Origin: a virus
Virus record (IMG/VR): IMGVR_UViG_3300031772_000024
Span: 1 to 64,000 of that record
Direction: 5' to 3' (one strand)
Length of the DNA stretch: 64,000 nt
In this document: in pieces, positions 31,893 to 39,891 of the stretch
Position numbering within the stretch: the first letter of the stretch is position 1
Layout of the letters: the number at the start of each line of letters is the position of its first letter
Program-made: the position numbers and the translations under genes
Notes under the pieces: generated by a model
Seen by the model: the letters and a program-made list of their open reading frames with translations, nothing else
What the model was told of the DNA's origin: nothing
The model's database searches: none

Positions 31893-33176
31893 ATGCGCAG
31901 AAGCCTTCGAGAAGCAGCGAGACAGACCGCCGAAGCCCGTCGACAGTCCAAGGCCAGCCGTGTGGCGTCCGACGCCGAAGCGGCGCGGAAGCGGCTGGAA
32001 GGCGTTCAGAAGGCGCTCGCGGGCTCCAAGACGCAGAGCATCGTCGATGCGATGTTCGACGGGTCGGGGAAGTGTCTTGGCTTTCGCTTCCCCGCCGAGG
32101 ACCCCTCGCCGGAAAACCTTCGGGGCGTTCTCCGGGTCGTCGAGCAACGGGCCGCCCGCCTTCTGACGACGGACTACGTCAAGGCGATCAGCAACGCCTA
32201 CCCGCTGACGCCTCTCCGGTCCATCGAGGCGTGGGAGCCCCGCGGGAAGGGCCGGGACACGCTGTTCATCTCGCTCATGGAGCACCTCTACGCGAAGTTC
32301 CCCATGCCGCCGTTCATTTGGTCGGCGTTCTTCGATGCCGAGATCACCAAGCTGCGCCCGGTCGTCGGTCACGTTGCGGCGGGCGGAAGCCTCCACGAGG
32401 CCGTGAAGACGAAGCTCTTGCCGCTGCCTTTCACCCGTCGCATGTGCCACGAGTTCATGCAGACGGAGAGCGACGTGCGGTTTCTCACCGCCCTCCGTCG
32501 AGTCCAGGTGCGGACCTCGGGAGGCCACGAAAGGCTCTTGTCCGCGTGGCTCGCGGCGCCCCCCGGGCGTTCGATCCTCCAGCCCGAGGACGAGGACTTC
32601 TGGAGCACCGTTCTCGACTGGATGGCGCGGAACCCGATGCTGGACCCCACCCAGGTGGGGCCGCTCGTAGACTACATCATGACGCGCCGCCGCGAGGACC
32701 GGGCCTTCTCGATGAAGGGGCGCACGGTCCTCGCCCTTATGCGGGACATGGCCGCGTGGCATGGCGATCTGGCCAAGACGAAGAACATCAAGGGCGCCCA
32801 CTTCAAGCCCTCGGGGTACCGGGCGGGGCACTTCGATCGCTCCAAGAAGGAGGAGTGGGGCACGCCCCAACTCAACATCTGGCACGTCCGGGAGATCCTC
32901 TCCGGGAACGATCTGGCCGAAGAGGGACGCAAGATGAAGCACTGCGTCTACTCGTACGCGAGCCGGGTGCAGAGCGGCGACACCTCGATCTGGTCGATGA
33001 CCCGTGAGACCTACGGCGGGACGGAACGCGCCCTCACGATCGAAGTCCAGAACGCTACTCGTCGAATCGTACAGGCCCGCGGCCCTTACAACAAGCAACC
33101 GAGCGCGCTTGAACACACGGTTCTCGTCCAGTGGGCGGGCCTGAACAACTTCACTCTTTCATTATCACGCTGGTGA
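31893..33176 (+). CDS. PcfJ-like protein
   Basis: 427 aa from ATG 31893, 2 nt after the previous stop. The C-terminal 120 residues match the PcfJ domain: LAEEGRKMKHCVYSYASRV, ERALTIEVQNATRRIVQARG, YNKQPSALEH. PcfJ proteins occur on conjugative plasmids and many phages, and their biochemical role is not settled. The N-terminal two-thirds is basic and helical. The 3' end overlaps the convergent zinc-ribbon gene by 26 nt. Confidence 0.82.
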   Translation: MRRSLREAARQTAEARRQSKASRVASDAEAARKRLEGVQKALAGSKTQSIVDAMFDGSGKCLGFRFPAEDPSPENLRGVLRVVEQRAARLLTTDYVKAISNAYPLTPLRSIEAWEPRGKGRDTLFISLMEHLYAKFPMPPFIWSAFFDAEITKLRPVVGHVAAGGSLHEAVKTKLLPLPFTRRMCHEFMQTESDVRFLTALRRVQVRTSGGHERLLSAWLAAPPGRSILQPEDEDFWSTVLDWMARNPMLDPTQVGPLVDYIMTRRREDRAFSMKGRTVLALMRDMAAWHGDLAKTKNIKGAHFKPSGYRAGHFDRSKKEEWGTPQLNIWHVREILSGNDLAEEGRKMKHCVYSYASRVQSGDTSIWSMTRETYGGTERALTIEVQNATRRIVQARGPYNKQPSALEHTVLVQWAGLNNFTLSLSRW

Positions 33177-33579
33177 CATCGGGATCCCGGTCATAGGTCG
33201 GCAGTGCCCCAGGCGGCAGGGGCTCTATCAGGAACATGTTGCGGCCGATCGCCTGGTAGAACCCCATGTAACGTTTGCACGTTCCGCAGACGTACCCGCT
33301 TCGTGGCCCTGAGCGAAGGAACGCGTTCAGCATGAGGATGGGGGCGGCTTTCACCCGCCACTTCTTCAACTGCTTCTTTCGGATGCGGCGGTTGCGACTA
33401 CGCGGCGGCTGCCCAAGGAGTTCTTTCGGCGGGGGCTCCATGGGCCGTTCGTGCAGCAACCCTCCGCATGTGCAGTGAAGCTTGGTAGGTCGACCAAGCA
33501 CGACTTCCTTCTTGCGGCTCTCCTCCTGACGGATAGCGGCGGCGATGAGCGCTGACTTGATATCGTTGGATATGTCCAT
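33151..33579 (-). CDS. Zinc-ribbon protein ending in a capsid-derived peptide
   Basis: 142 aa on the minus strand from ATG 33579 (AGAGGCGG upstream). Residues about 33-45 hold CTCGG and about 98-103 CGTCK, together a zinc ribbon around a very basic segment (RSRNRRIRKKQLKKW). The last about 36 residues, from FYQAIGRNMFLIEP through GALPTYDRDPDVT to the stop, align without gaps to major capsid residues about 47-83, at about 21 of 36 identical. It may bind capsid partners or the prohead by mimicry; this is inference. It is divergent from 33677 and convergent with the PcfJ-like gene. Confidence 0.75.
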   Translation of the reverse strand: MDISNDIKSALIAAAIRQEESRKKEVVLGRPTKLHCTCGGLLHERPMEPPPKELLGQPPRSRNRRIRKKQLKKWRVKAAPILMLNAFLRSGPRSGYVCGTCKRYMGFYQAIGRNMFLIEPLPPGALPTYDRDPDVTSVIMKE

Positions 33580-33595
33580 GGTCCGCCTCTCGGAC

Positions 33596-33601
33596 TACAC
33601 C
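33596..33601 (-). promoter_or_regulatory. GGTGTA motif on minus strand, 16 nt before ATG 33579
   Basis: TACACC on the plus strand, GGTGTA on the minus. 16 nt including an AGAGGCGG ribosome site separate it from ATG 33579. Shows that the motif also serves minus-strand genes. Confidence 0.55.
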
Positions 33602-33660
33602 ATGCAGGTTTGGTGTGACTCGCGTCCTCGAAGAAGTGCTCCGGCCGAAAGCTGCCTAGT

Positions 33661-33666
33661 GGGGTA
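33661..33666 (+). promoter_or_regulatory. Variant motif GGGGTA, 10 nt before ATG 33677
   Basis: GGGGTA with the same 10-nt spacing to ATG 33677 and no ribosome site. Probably a variant of the GGTGTA element. Confidence 0.4.
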
Positions 33667-33676
33667 GGGGTAGCCC

Positions 33677-34189
33677 ATGACTTCGATTCCGTGCTTCATG
33701 CTGGAGCTGACCGATCGTGAACGTTGGTCACTTCGGCGCTACGTCTCGGCTGGCGACTGCCCTGGACGCTATGGCTACTGCAACGCGATGTTCACGCTGG
33801 CCGAGGTGACGCCCGACCCTCCGCCGAAGGACGACCCTCGCTGGCCCACCACGTGTGTTTGCGGCTACGCCTTCCAAGACGGTGATGAGTGGCAGGTCTT
33901 GCGCGAGCGGATCTTCGCCCGAGACACGGGGGAGGAGTACACGCTTCCCGATGCTCCTCCTGGAGCGATCTGGGATGCAACATGGTTTCCAGAGAAGGGG
34001 CCGGACGGTCTCTCCCTCGTGATGCGTCTTCCCAACGGAGCTGGCGACTGGCACATCGACGGCCTTTGCCGCGACGGGACGGGCTCGTGGTCACGTACGG
34101 GAACGCCACCTGTCATCACGGCCAGGCCCTCGGTTCTCACGCCGCACTACCACGGGTTTTTAACAGACGGGCAGCTCGTTTCTTGTTGA
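33677..34189 (+). CDS. Conserved-type phage protein, unknown
   Basis: 170 aa from ATG 33677. Contains CVCGYAFQDGDEWQVL, then APPGAIWDATWFPEKGPDGL, LVMRLPNGAGDWHIDG and SWSRTGTPP. This block order resembles a widespread uncharacterised phage family with a conserved GPDG-strand-WxID core. Several Cys residues (C6, C35, CVC) may bind zinc. Function unknown. Confidence 0.7.
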   Translation: MTSIPCFMLELTDRERWSLRRYVSAGDCPGRYGYCNAMFTLAEVTPDPPPKDDPRWPTTCVCGYAFQDGDEWQVLRERIFARDTGEEYTLPDAPPGAIWDATWFPEKGPDGLSLVMRLPNGAGDWHIDGLCRDGTGSWSRTGTPPVITARPSVLTPHYHGFLTDGQLVSC

Positions 34190-34190
34190 C

Positions 34191-34196
34191 GGTGTA
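34191..34196 (+). promoter_or_regulatory. GGTGTA motif, 10 nt before GTG 34207
   Basis: GGTGTA directly after the preceding gene's TGA, 10 nt before a GTG start with no ribosome site. Confidence 0.6.
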
Positions 34197-34206
34197 TTGA
34201 ACCCTC

Positions 34207-34818
34207 GTGGAAACCTTCGGGATCACGGGTGGCATTGCGACCGGGAAAAGCACGGTCACGAAACTCGTGCGCGAGGCCGGGGTTCCTGTCGTGGACCTTG
34301 ACATCGTCGCTCGGGAGGTGGTCGAGCCTGGGCTGCCCTGCCTTGCGGCCTTGGTTCAACGCTTCGGCGCTTCGATGCTCACGCCCGAGGGCACACTCGA
34401 TCGAAAGGCGCTGAGAGCGCATGTCTTCGCAGACCGAGCGGAGCTAGCGGCGCTCGACGCGTGCATAGGGCCTTTCATCGCGAAGCGCATGTGGGAGTGC
34501 CTCGTGGAGCACGAGGCAGCGGGTCACGTGCTCGCGGCTGTCGATGGTGCCCTCATGGTCGAGCAAAACATGATCTTTCGACCGCTACTCGTAGTGACGA
34601 CTTCGTCGGAGATCCAACTTCAGCGCCTCATGGCGCGTGATGGGTTCTCGGTGGAGGAAGCCACCTGGCGGATTGCGCATCAGATGCCCGTCGCCGAGAA
34701 GGCGCGCTACGCTGACATCCAGATCGACACATCATGCTCGCTAGAAGAGTTGAAGCTCCGTGTGGGGGACACCCTGAACACGGTTCGTGAGATGATCCGG
34801 TCGAAGAACACAACTTGA
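34207..34818 (+). CDS. coaE: Dephospho-CoA kinase
   Basis: 203 aa from GTG 34207. It performs the last step of coenzyme A synthesis: ATP-dependent 3'-phosphorylation of dephospho-CoA. Walker A is ITGGIATGKST (6-16). Asp in the VDLDIVAREVVEPG segment matches the substrate-site Asp, and RLMARDGFSVEEATWRI is the family's lid region. The length equals bacterial CoaE. A metabolic gene of this pathway is unusual in a phage. Alone in the pathway here. Confidence 0.9.
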   Translation: METFGITGGIATGKSTVTKLVREAGVPVVDLDIVAREVVEPGLPCLAALVQRFGASMLTPEGTLDRKALRAHVFADRAELAALDACIGPFIAKRMWECLVEHEAAGHVLAAVDGALMVEQNMIFRPLLVVTTSSEIQLQRLMARDGFSVEEATWRIAHQMPVAEKARYADIQIDTSCSLEELKLRVGDTLNTVREMIRSKNTT

Positions 34819-34830
34819 CACGGGCCCCTC

Positions 34831-34836
34831 GGTGTA
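34831..34836 (+). promoter_or_regulatory. GGTGTA motif, 10 nt before ATG 34847
   Basis: GGTGTA, ACGACCCCCT, ATG; no ribosome site. A TTGACA at 34814 is 11 nt upstream, which is not a sigma70 spacing. Confidence 0.6.
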
Positions 34837-34846
34837 ACGACCCCCT

Positions 34847-35419
34847 ATGGGGAACTCCGACTACGAACTGCTGCTACCTGTCTACAAAAAGGGCGATGAC
34901 TTCGCAGAGTACGTTGAGGAGGGGAACTCGCCACAGGAAGCCCTCCTTCGTATGGCCGAACAGTACGAAGAGGCGGCCGAGATATGCCGTCAGGCGGCTG
35001 CGGCGATGGCGAACGTGAAGGGGGTCGTGGAGGTGTTCGCGGGGTCGAACACGATCTGCATCTCCGCGCCCACGGGGTCTCTGGACGCGCTGGTGGTGGA
35101 AGACATCGTCCGTCCGTACCAAGGCGAAGAGGATGACTTCTACCGGGACGAAACGCTTCCGGACGGGGTATCCCCGGAGTACCTCAACGCCACGGCGGGC
35201 GCATGGTACATCGACCAGGAAGGCAAGCCACACTTCTCCAAGGAGGGGCTCATCATCCTCCCGGCGCGCCCTTACGCGTCTCCCGCGGAGCTGCGTGACG
35301 CGGAAGACCTCCTCTGGGAGACCATCTCTGGGCCGGGGAAGATCAACTTCGGCGTCCGCCTCACGGACTCAAAGGGACACGTGGGTCTACTCATATTCCT
35401 GGAGGAAGAGGAGGTGTAA
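34847..35419 (+). CDS. Acidic protein, unknown
   Basis: 190 aa from ATG 34847. N-terminal helices (NSPQEALLRMAEQYEEAAEI) are followed by strands (KGVVEVFAGSNTICISAP, GKINFGVRLTDSKGHVGLLI). The overall composition is acidic, with an EEEEV terminus. The stop is 1 nt from the next small ORF. No family recognised. Confidence 0.7.
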   Translation: MGNSDYELLLPVYKKGDDFAEYVEEGNSPQEALLRMAEQYEEAAEICRQAAAAMANVKGVVEVFAGSNTICISAPTGSLDALVVEDIVRPYQGEEDDFYRDETLPDGVSPEYLNATAGAWYIDQEGKPHFSKEGLIILPARPYASPAELRDAEDLLWETISGPGKINFGVRLTDSKGHVGLLIFLEEEEV

Positions 35420-35420
35420 C

Positions 35421-35552
35421 ATGCCCCGTGAAGCCCTTCGGCGTCGCCCTCTGACCACATGTCTGCGCAACGGCATTGAGGCACTGAGGACTTGCTGGTT
35501 CTTGGTCAAGAAGTCCTGGGTGGAGCGTGAAACTGCCCGCTGGCGCTACTAG
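35421..35552 (+). CDS. Small basic peptide (43 aa)
   Basis: ATG 35421 follows the previous TAA by 1 nt, with GAGGAAGAGGAGG upstream. The product is strongly basic with Trp and Cys (PREALRRRPLTTCLRNGIEA, then WFLVKKSW). Its size, the good ribosome site and translational coupling support reality, but there is no family evidence. Confidence 0.5.
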   Translation: MPREALRRRPLTTCLRNGIEALRTCWFLVKKSWVERETARWRY

Positions 35553-35579
35553 CTAGTGTCCTTGTCGGAACCCTCCACT

Positions 35580-36053
35580 ATGGGACCGCACACGCGACAT
35601 GAGATCGAGCGTAAGTTCCTGGTTCGAAAGAGCCGCCTACCCGACCTAGGCACCGGTGCCCGCATCACTCAGGGGTACCTCTCCAGAAAGCCCGCCGTCA
35701 GGATCCGCATCGCTACCAAGGCGGGCGTCGAGGCCGCGTGGATAACGATCAAGGGCAAGGGATCGGTGATGCGTCCCGAGTACGAGTACGAGATACCCGT
35801 CGAGGATGCTCGTGGTCTCATGTCGATGTGCCAGTACACGCCCATCGAGAAGATACGTTACGAGGTCGACCACGGCGGCAAGACCTGGGAGATCGATGAG
35901 TTCCTAGGCCCTCACAAGGGGCTTTGGGTGACGGAGATCGAGCTGTCCGGCATGCTTGAGAAGTTCCCTCTCCCTCCTTGGGCAGGCGAAGAGGTAAGCA
36001 GCGATCCGAGGTACACGAACGCCGCCCTCTGCGAAGCCGGGAAGATCCCGTGA
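35580..36053 (+). CDS. CYTH-domain (triphosphate tunnel) protein
   Basis: 157 aa from ATG 35580; an in-frame TTG at 35556 is possible. The CYTH signature ExExK is present as EIERKFLV near the N-terminus. The characteristic strands follow: ITQGYLS, VRIRIATK, WITIKGKG, EYEYEIP, IEKIRYEV, WEIDEFLG, VTEIEL. These build the eight-stranded tunnel that binds organic triphosphates or polyphosphate with divalent metal. Members are thiamine or inorganic triphosphatases and RNA 5'-triphosphatases. The substrate here is unknown. Confidence 0.85.
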   Translation: MGPHTRHEIERKFLVRKSRLPDLGTGARITQGYLSRKPAVRIRIATKAGVEAAWITIKGKGSVMRPEYEYEIPVEDARGLMSMCQYTPIEKIRYEVDHGGKTWEIDEFLGPHKGLWVTEIELSGMLEKFPLPPWAGEEVSSDPRYTNAALCEAGKIP

Positions 36054-36150
36054 GTGACCGGTCGCAGGGCTGAAAAAGGTCGTTGCGGCAGCGGTCAGCT
36101 TTTTAACCCTGAAAATCCGTCGCTAGACTTCCTATCCGGCGGGGAAGGTG

Positions 36151-36786
36151 ATGAGCGTCATCCCCCGCCGTGTAGTCGACAGGTTCCTGACCGCTGCCAT
36201 GGAAGCGCAGGCGCGCTGGAGCGGCACTCTGCCGAGGGAGAGCTACCTGCCGCCGCAGGCTCGGGGAACGACGCCGTTGACACCCGAGGGGACCGATCTC
36301 GCGATCTACACGTGGGAAGAGAACGGCAAGCTCTACGGCATCGCCTTCGGGGGGAAGGCGAACAAGCCCCTTTGGAACTACCGGTTCACGACCGAGGCTC
36401 AGCGCCAGCACCGCATCGATGAGACCATCGAGACGCAGAAGCGCGTGCTACAGCGTCGCCAGGATAGCCTCGACGCGCGTCGCACTTACCAGCACGGGTT
36501 CGTGGTGGGCGACATCCTCAACACGTCGTGGGGGTACGACCAGACGAACGTCGAGTTCTACGAGGTTGTCGAGGTGAAGGGGAAGGTACTCGTCGTCCGC
36601 CAGGTCGCGCAGGAAGCCAAGGAGTCCGACCGGCATGCGGACCAGGTCGTGGCCGTATCCGGCAAGTTTGTGGGGCCGGCGATGCGCGTTCTGCCCACGC
36701 CCAACGGCGTGAAGATCGAAGGCCATCACGCCAGTAAGTGGAGCGGAAAGCCCGTCTACCAAACATCGTCGTACGCGGGCCACTGA
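36151..36786 (+). CDS. Phage protein with RNA/DNA-region beta domain, unknown
   Basis: 211 aa from ATG 36151 (a GTG precedes it directly). An N-terminal part with LYGIAFGGKANKPLWNYRF is followed by helix ETIETQKRVLQRRQ and then VVGDILNTSWGYDQTNVEFY, a block I have seen in many phage and plasmid proteins of unknown role. It ends with SGKFVGPAMRVLPTPNGVKI. No catalytic motif seen. Confidence 0.7.
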   Translation: MSVIPRRVVDRFLTAAMEAQARWSGTLPRESYLPPQARGTTPLTPEGTDLAIYTWEENGKLYGIAFGGKANKPLWNYRFTTEAQRQHRIDETIETQKRVLQRRQDSLDARRTYQHGFVVGDILNTSWGYDQTNVEFYEVVEVKGKVLVVRQVAQEAKESDRHADQVVAVSGKFVGPAMRVLPTPNGVKIEGHHASKWSGKPVYQTSSYAGH

Positions 36787-37057
36787 TCGGGAAGGGGCGC
36801 GCCCGGGACGTCGAGCAGCAGGTTCAGGGTATCTCCGATCGGGCCCTCCAAGCCAGGATGATGGCCACGCAGCTCAAGGCACGTCCATAAGCCTTCGAGT
36901 TGAAAAACAAGCCCACTGCGCTTACGTGCGCGATCAGCCCGCCGAACACCCAGATGGCGAGGGCGGTCGTGTCTCAGACGCTGTGCGTCGAGAGGGTTGT
37001 CTACATCAGACCCGTGTGACCTTTCCATTCCACTTAGGCTCGTGGTAGACCGGGGCC
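36787..37057. other. Intergenic region with a cryptic membrane-like ORF
   Basis: 271 nt without a convincing gene. On the minus strand, 36949-36824 can be read from GTG as 41 residues with two hydrophobic segments (VFGGLIAHVSAVGLFF, ALSCVAIILAW). It lacks an ATG and a ribosome site. A longer 90-residue minus frame (37028-36756) looks like noise. A variant promoter motif lies at the 3' end. Confidence 0.35.
37042..37047 (+). promoter_or_regulatory. Variant motif GTGGTA, 10 nt before ATG 37058
   Basis: GTGGTA then GACCGGGGCC then ATG. Spacing equals that of the GGTGTA class and there is no ribosome site. Serves the IF-1 gene if functional. Confidence 0.35.
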
Positions 37058-37318
37058 ATGCCGAGACCCGCTCCCCGAGACGAAGGCCGAACAGAGAGAG
37101 AAACCAAAGACGATCGGATGGCCTTCAACGGGACCGTCGTCGAGGCTCTCCGGGGCGCGATGTTTCGAGTGAAGTGTGAGAACGGCCTAGAGGTCATTGC
37201 GACCATTAGCGGCAAGATGCGCAAGTTCTACATCCGCATCCTGCCTGGTGACCGAGTGACAGTGGAGGTCAGCGCCTATGACACTTCTCGCGGACGAATC
37301 ACTTACCGCAGCAAGTAG
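37058..37318 (+). CDS. infA: Translation initiation factor IF-1
   Basis: 86 aa from ATG 37058. From residue 21 the protein matches bacterial IF-1 almost throughout: [59 protein letters not shown]. This is the S1/OB fold that binds the 30S A site. The first 20 residues are an extra charged extension ([20 protein letters not shown]). ATG 37118 could give a standard-length protein. It overlaps the next gene by 41 nt. Phage copies of this factor are rare to my knowledge. Confidence 0.93.
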   Translation: MPRPAPRDEGRTERETKDDRMAFNGTVVEALRGAMFRVKCENGLEVIATISGKMRKFYIRILPGDRVTVEVSAYDTSRGRITYRSK

Positions 37319-38102
37319 CCAATTCATGAAGATCCCGATGCCCAACACCGCAAAGCCGAAGTCTAAGGCCATTGCAAAGGTGTCGGTAGGCTCGGAGTAC
37401 GAAGTTGTCAGCAAGCCCGCGCCGTACGTGCCTCCGCAAAAGGAGTACCGGATGTGCTGGCTTGTCTGCGGTGGGGACCCAGCTCTTCTCCCCGAGATAC
37501 AGGCTCGTTGGGCCAAAGAGGATGCAGAAGAGGCTGCGGCTCGTGCGCGCGCCCCCAAGGGGCAGAAGTCCAAGGGCATCATCCCGAAGCAGGCCCGCGT
37601 CGAGCTTACGGAAGAGGATGACGCGGACTCCGTGCCCGAGATCCCCACCCCCATCGAAACGACCCCCGAGGTCAGCGAGTCTGAGCCCGAGATCAGCGAG
37701 TCTGAGCCCGAGATCAGCGAGCTTGTCGCGGCAGATCCCATCGAACCCCCGCGTCCGGTGAAGAAGCTCAAGAAGGTGAAGGCCGCCACCGAGGAGGATC
37801 CGAAGCCTGTAAAGAAGGCCAAGCCCCCTGCGGAGCCGAAACCCGTGAAGAAGGAGCGCCCCGTGGCAGAGCCCAAGACGCAGGCACTCGTTCTCGCTTC
37901 GAGCCCGAAGACCCGCTACGCGGCGTACCTTCGCGGCTTCGGGCAGGGGGCTTCCGGGCGGCGCCGTGCAGAAACGGACCGGGACTACCCGGACTACGTG
38001 AAGGGCTACGAAGAGGGCGCTGCGGCGCGCGAGGTGGCCAGTGACGCCTACGCCGATGTGGTGGGGCACCGGCCGCTTATTTTGAAGGTGCAAGACCTCT
38101 GA
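37278..38102 (+). CDS. Low-complexity protein with GF-repeat C-terminus
   Basis: 274 aa from ATG 37278, supported by GGAGG 8 nt upstream; ATG 37326 is an alternative after the infA stop. The middle is Pro/Lys/Glu-rich and disordered, with two 21-nt repeats (37680-37721) encoding SEPEISE. The C-terminus [13 protein letters not shown]...[13 protein letters not shown] has paired G(F/Y)xxGxxxR units reminiscent of ribosome-modulation-factor-like sequences. Ribosome binding is only a suggestion, helped by the IF-1 neighbour. Confidence 0.65.
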   Translation: MTLLADESLTAASSQFMKIPMPNTAKPKSKAIAKVSVGSEYEVVSKPAPYVPPQKEYRMCWLVCGGDPALLPEIQARWAKEDAEEAAARARAPKGQKSKGIIPKQARVELTEEDDADSVPEIPTPIETTPEVSESEPEISESEPEISELVAADPIEPPRPVKKLKKVKAATEEDPKPVKKAKPPAEPKPVKKERPVAEPKTQALVLASSPKTRYAAYLRGFGQGASGRRRAETDRDYPDYVKGYEEGAAAREVASDAYADVVGHRPLILKVQDL

Positions 38103-38120
38103 CGGCCAAGTTGGTGCCTC

Positions 38121-38126
38121 GGTGTA
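38121..38126 (+). promoter_or_regulatory. GGTGTA motif, 13 nt before ATG 38140
   Basis: GGTGTA, 13 nt, ATG of the SNF2-type helicase gene; no clear ribosome site. Confidence 0.55.
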
Positions 38127-38139
38127 GGGGCACCAGCAC

Positions 38140-39891
38140 ATGCCCACGCCCGAAGAAATATACGAAAAGCTCAAGGCGGCGAGAGCGTCCACGACGATCG
38201 CGCTGAAGTCCACGACCATGCTTCGCGAGCAGGTCGTGGCGCCCGATGGGTCTCTCCAGCCGCTTCGACTTCGCTACTACCAAGTCCAGGGCATCTACCA
38301 CCTGCTCTGGATGGATCGCATGGTGCTTGGTGATGCTACGGGCATCGGCAAGTCACTCCAGGCCATCGCGATGCTTTGCTATCTATGGGACGGCAAGTCC
38401 CCAGGTATGAAGGCCGTCATTGTGGCGCCTAAATCGGCGCTCCACCAGTGGGCTGCCGAGTTCGAGCGTTTTACACACAACATCCAGACCTTCGTCGTCT
38501 CGGGCAAGTACGAGGACCGTAAAGCCACCTACGAAGCGTGGGCGTCGGCTCCAACCGAGAAGGGGAAGGGGAACGCCCTCATCCTCAACTACGCAATCCT
38601 CGTCCGGGATTGGGATGCAGAGGGCTTTCAGCCTCTTCTGCCGAACGGGAATCCGGATCCGAAGAAGCCGGTGCTACGGGGAACTCTCGACGCCGCGACG
38701 ACGCGTGTCTCCGAGGGCGGGGGTATCGCGACGTTCTTCGATGAGGCCAGTGCATTCAAGAACCCGTTGACCAAAACATGGCAGACGAGTCGTTTCTTGT
38801 CTGATCGCTCCGCCCGTACGTATGGCCTGACGGCAACCCTCCTGAAGAATAACCTCATGGAGGGCTTCGCCATCTACAATGTCATCAAGCCCGGGGTTTT
38901 CACCACGAAAACACGCTTCATGAACGACTTCTGTGTCACCCAACTCCAGACGATCCCTGGCGGACGCAAGGTCCCGATCGTTGTAGGGTACAAGAACCTC
39001 GACAGCTTCCGCCAGCGCATCGACCCTTACTTCATCGGAAGGGCCAAGCACATGGTATCGGACGAACTACCGAAGCTCGTGACGCGCGTCGTGACGTGCG
39101 AGATGAGCCCCGCCGAAGATGCCAAGTACAAGGAGGCCTTGGAAGGCGTCTTGGAACTGGGCGATGGCGAGATGAAGGAGTACACGGACACGGCGGCCCT
39201 CACGGCGCTCATCTACTGCCAGCAGATCGTCGACTCCCTCACGCTCCTTCGGTTCGAGGAGGGGTCCGAGATCGACATCGGCCCCTTCGGCGACTCGACT
39301 GTGGTCAAGGTGAAGGACCGAGGTTCGAAAGAGCTGGCCCTCGTCGATCTCATCAACGACGAGTTGGACGGCGAGAAGGTGATTCTCTACACACGCTTCG
39401 AGAAGCTCGTAGGTCGGCTACAGACGATCCTCAAGGCCGAGGGCATCAAGAGCGTCCGCATCACCGGCAAGGAGAAGGACAAGCAGCGCAGGGCGGCACA
39501 GGAGGCGTTCCAAGACCCGAAGTCCGACGTGAAGGTCATCGTCATCACGGACGCGGCCAAGGAAGCCCTGAACCTGCAAGCGGCCTCCGCCGAGATATTC
39601 TTCGACTCCCCTTGGTCATGGGGTGACTACGTGCAGCTTCTAGGGCGACCGATCCGTATCGGATCGGCCCACGACACGGTCATAGCCTTCCACCTCGTCG
39701 CGGAGCGCCCCGCGGCGAAGTACGCAGATCGACGAACGATCGACCACCACGTGATCTCGCTCCTCGATCAGAAGAAGCACCTCGTAGACAAGGTGCTCGG
39801 TGAGTCGACCGTGGGCGCTCTCGACTTTGGCGGCAGCGGTAGTGCCACCAAGGATCTGCTCAAGATGATGAAGGAGAGGAAGAAGAAATGA
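38140..39891 (+). CDS. SNF2/SF2-type DNA helicase
   Basis: 583 aa from ATG 38140. SF2 motifs are in order: Walker A GDATGIGKS (about 63-71), motif Ia VIVAPKSALHQW, motif II FFDEAS (DEAx, about 199), motif III GLTATLLKN, a C-terminal RecA lobe with KVILYTRFEKL, and motif VI QLLGRPIRIGS (about 499). Such phage helicases act in recombination-dependent replication, repair or transcription. It heads the replication block and overlaps a tiny ORF as ATGA. Confidence 0.9.
   Translation: MPTPEEIYEKLKAARASTTIALKSTTMLREQVVAPDGSLQPLRLRYYQVQGIYHLLWMDRMVLGDATGIGKSLQAIAMLCYLWDGKSPGMKAVIVAPKSALHQWAAEFERFTHNIQTFVVSGKYEDRKATYEAWASAPTEKGKGNALILNYAILVRDWDAEGFQPLLPNGNPDPKKPVLRGTLDAATTRVSEGGGIATFFDEASAFKNPLTKTWQTSRFLSDRSARTYGLTATLLKNNLMEGFAIYNVIKPGVFTTKTRFMNDFCVTQLQTIPGGRKVPIVVGYKNLDSFRQRIDPYFIGRAKHMVSDELPKLVTRVVTCEMSPAEDAKYKEALEGVLELGDGEMKEYTDTAALTALIYCQQIVDSLTLLRFEEGSEIDIGPFGDSTVVKVKDRGSKELALVDLINDELDGEKVILYTRFEKLVGRLQTILKAEGIKSVRITGKEKDKQRRAAQEAFQDPKSDVKVIVITDAAKEALNLQAASAEIFFDSPWSWGDYVQLLGRPIRIGSAHDTVIAFHLVAERPAAKYADRRTIDHHVISLLDQKKHLVDKVLGESTVGALDFGGSGSATKDLLKMMKERKKK

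Noticed and set aside
34814-34836. TTGACA plus GGTGTA as a sigma70 promoter
   Set aside because: Spacing of 11 nt is incompatible with a -35/-10 pair, and other GGTGTA sites lack TTGACA.
36756-37028. 90-residue minus-strand frame in the 36.8-37.05 kb gap
   Set aside because: No ribosome site, His/Arg/Pro-rich composition typical of chance frames in GC-rich DNA.
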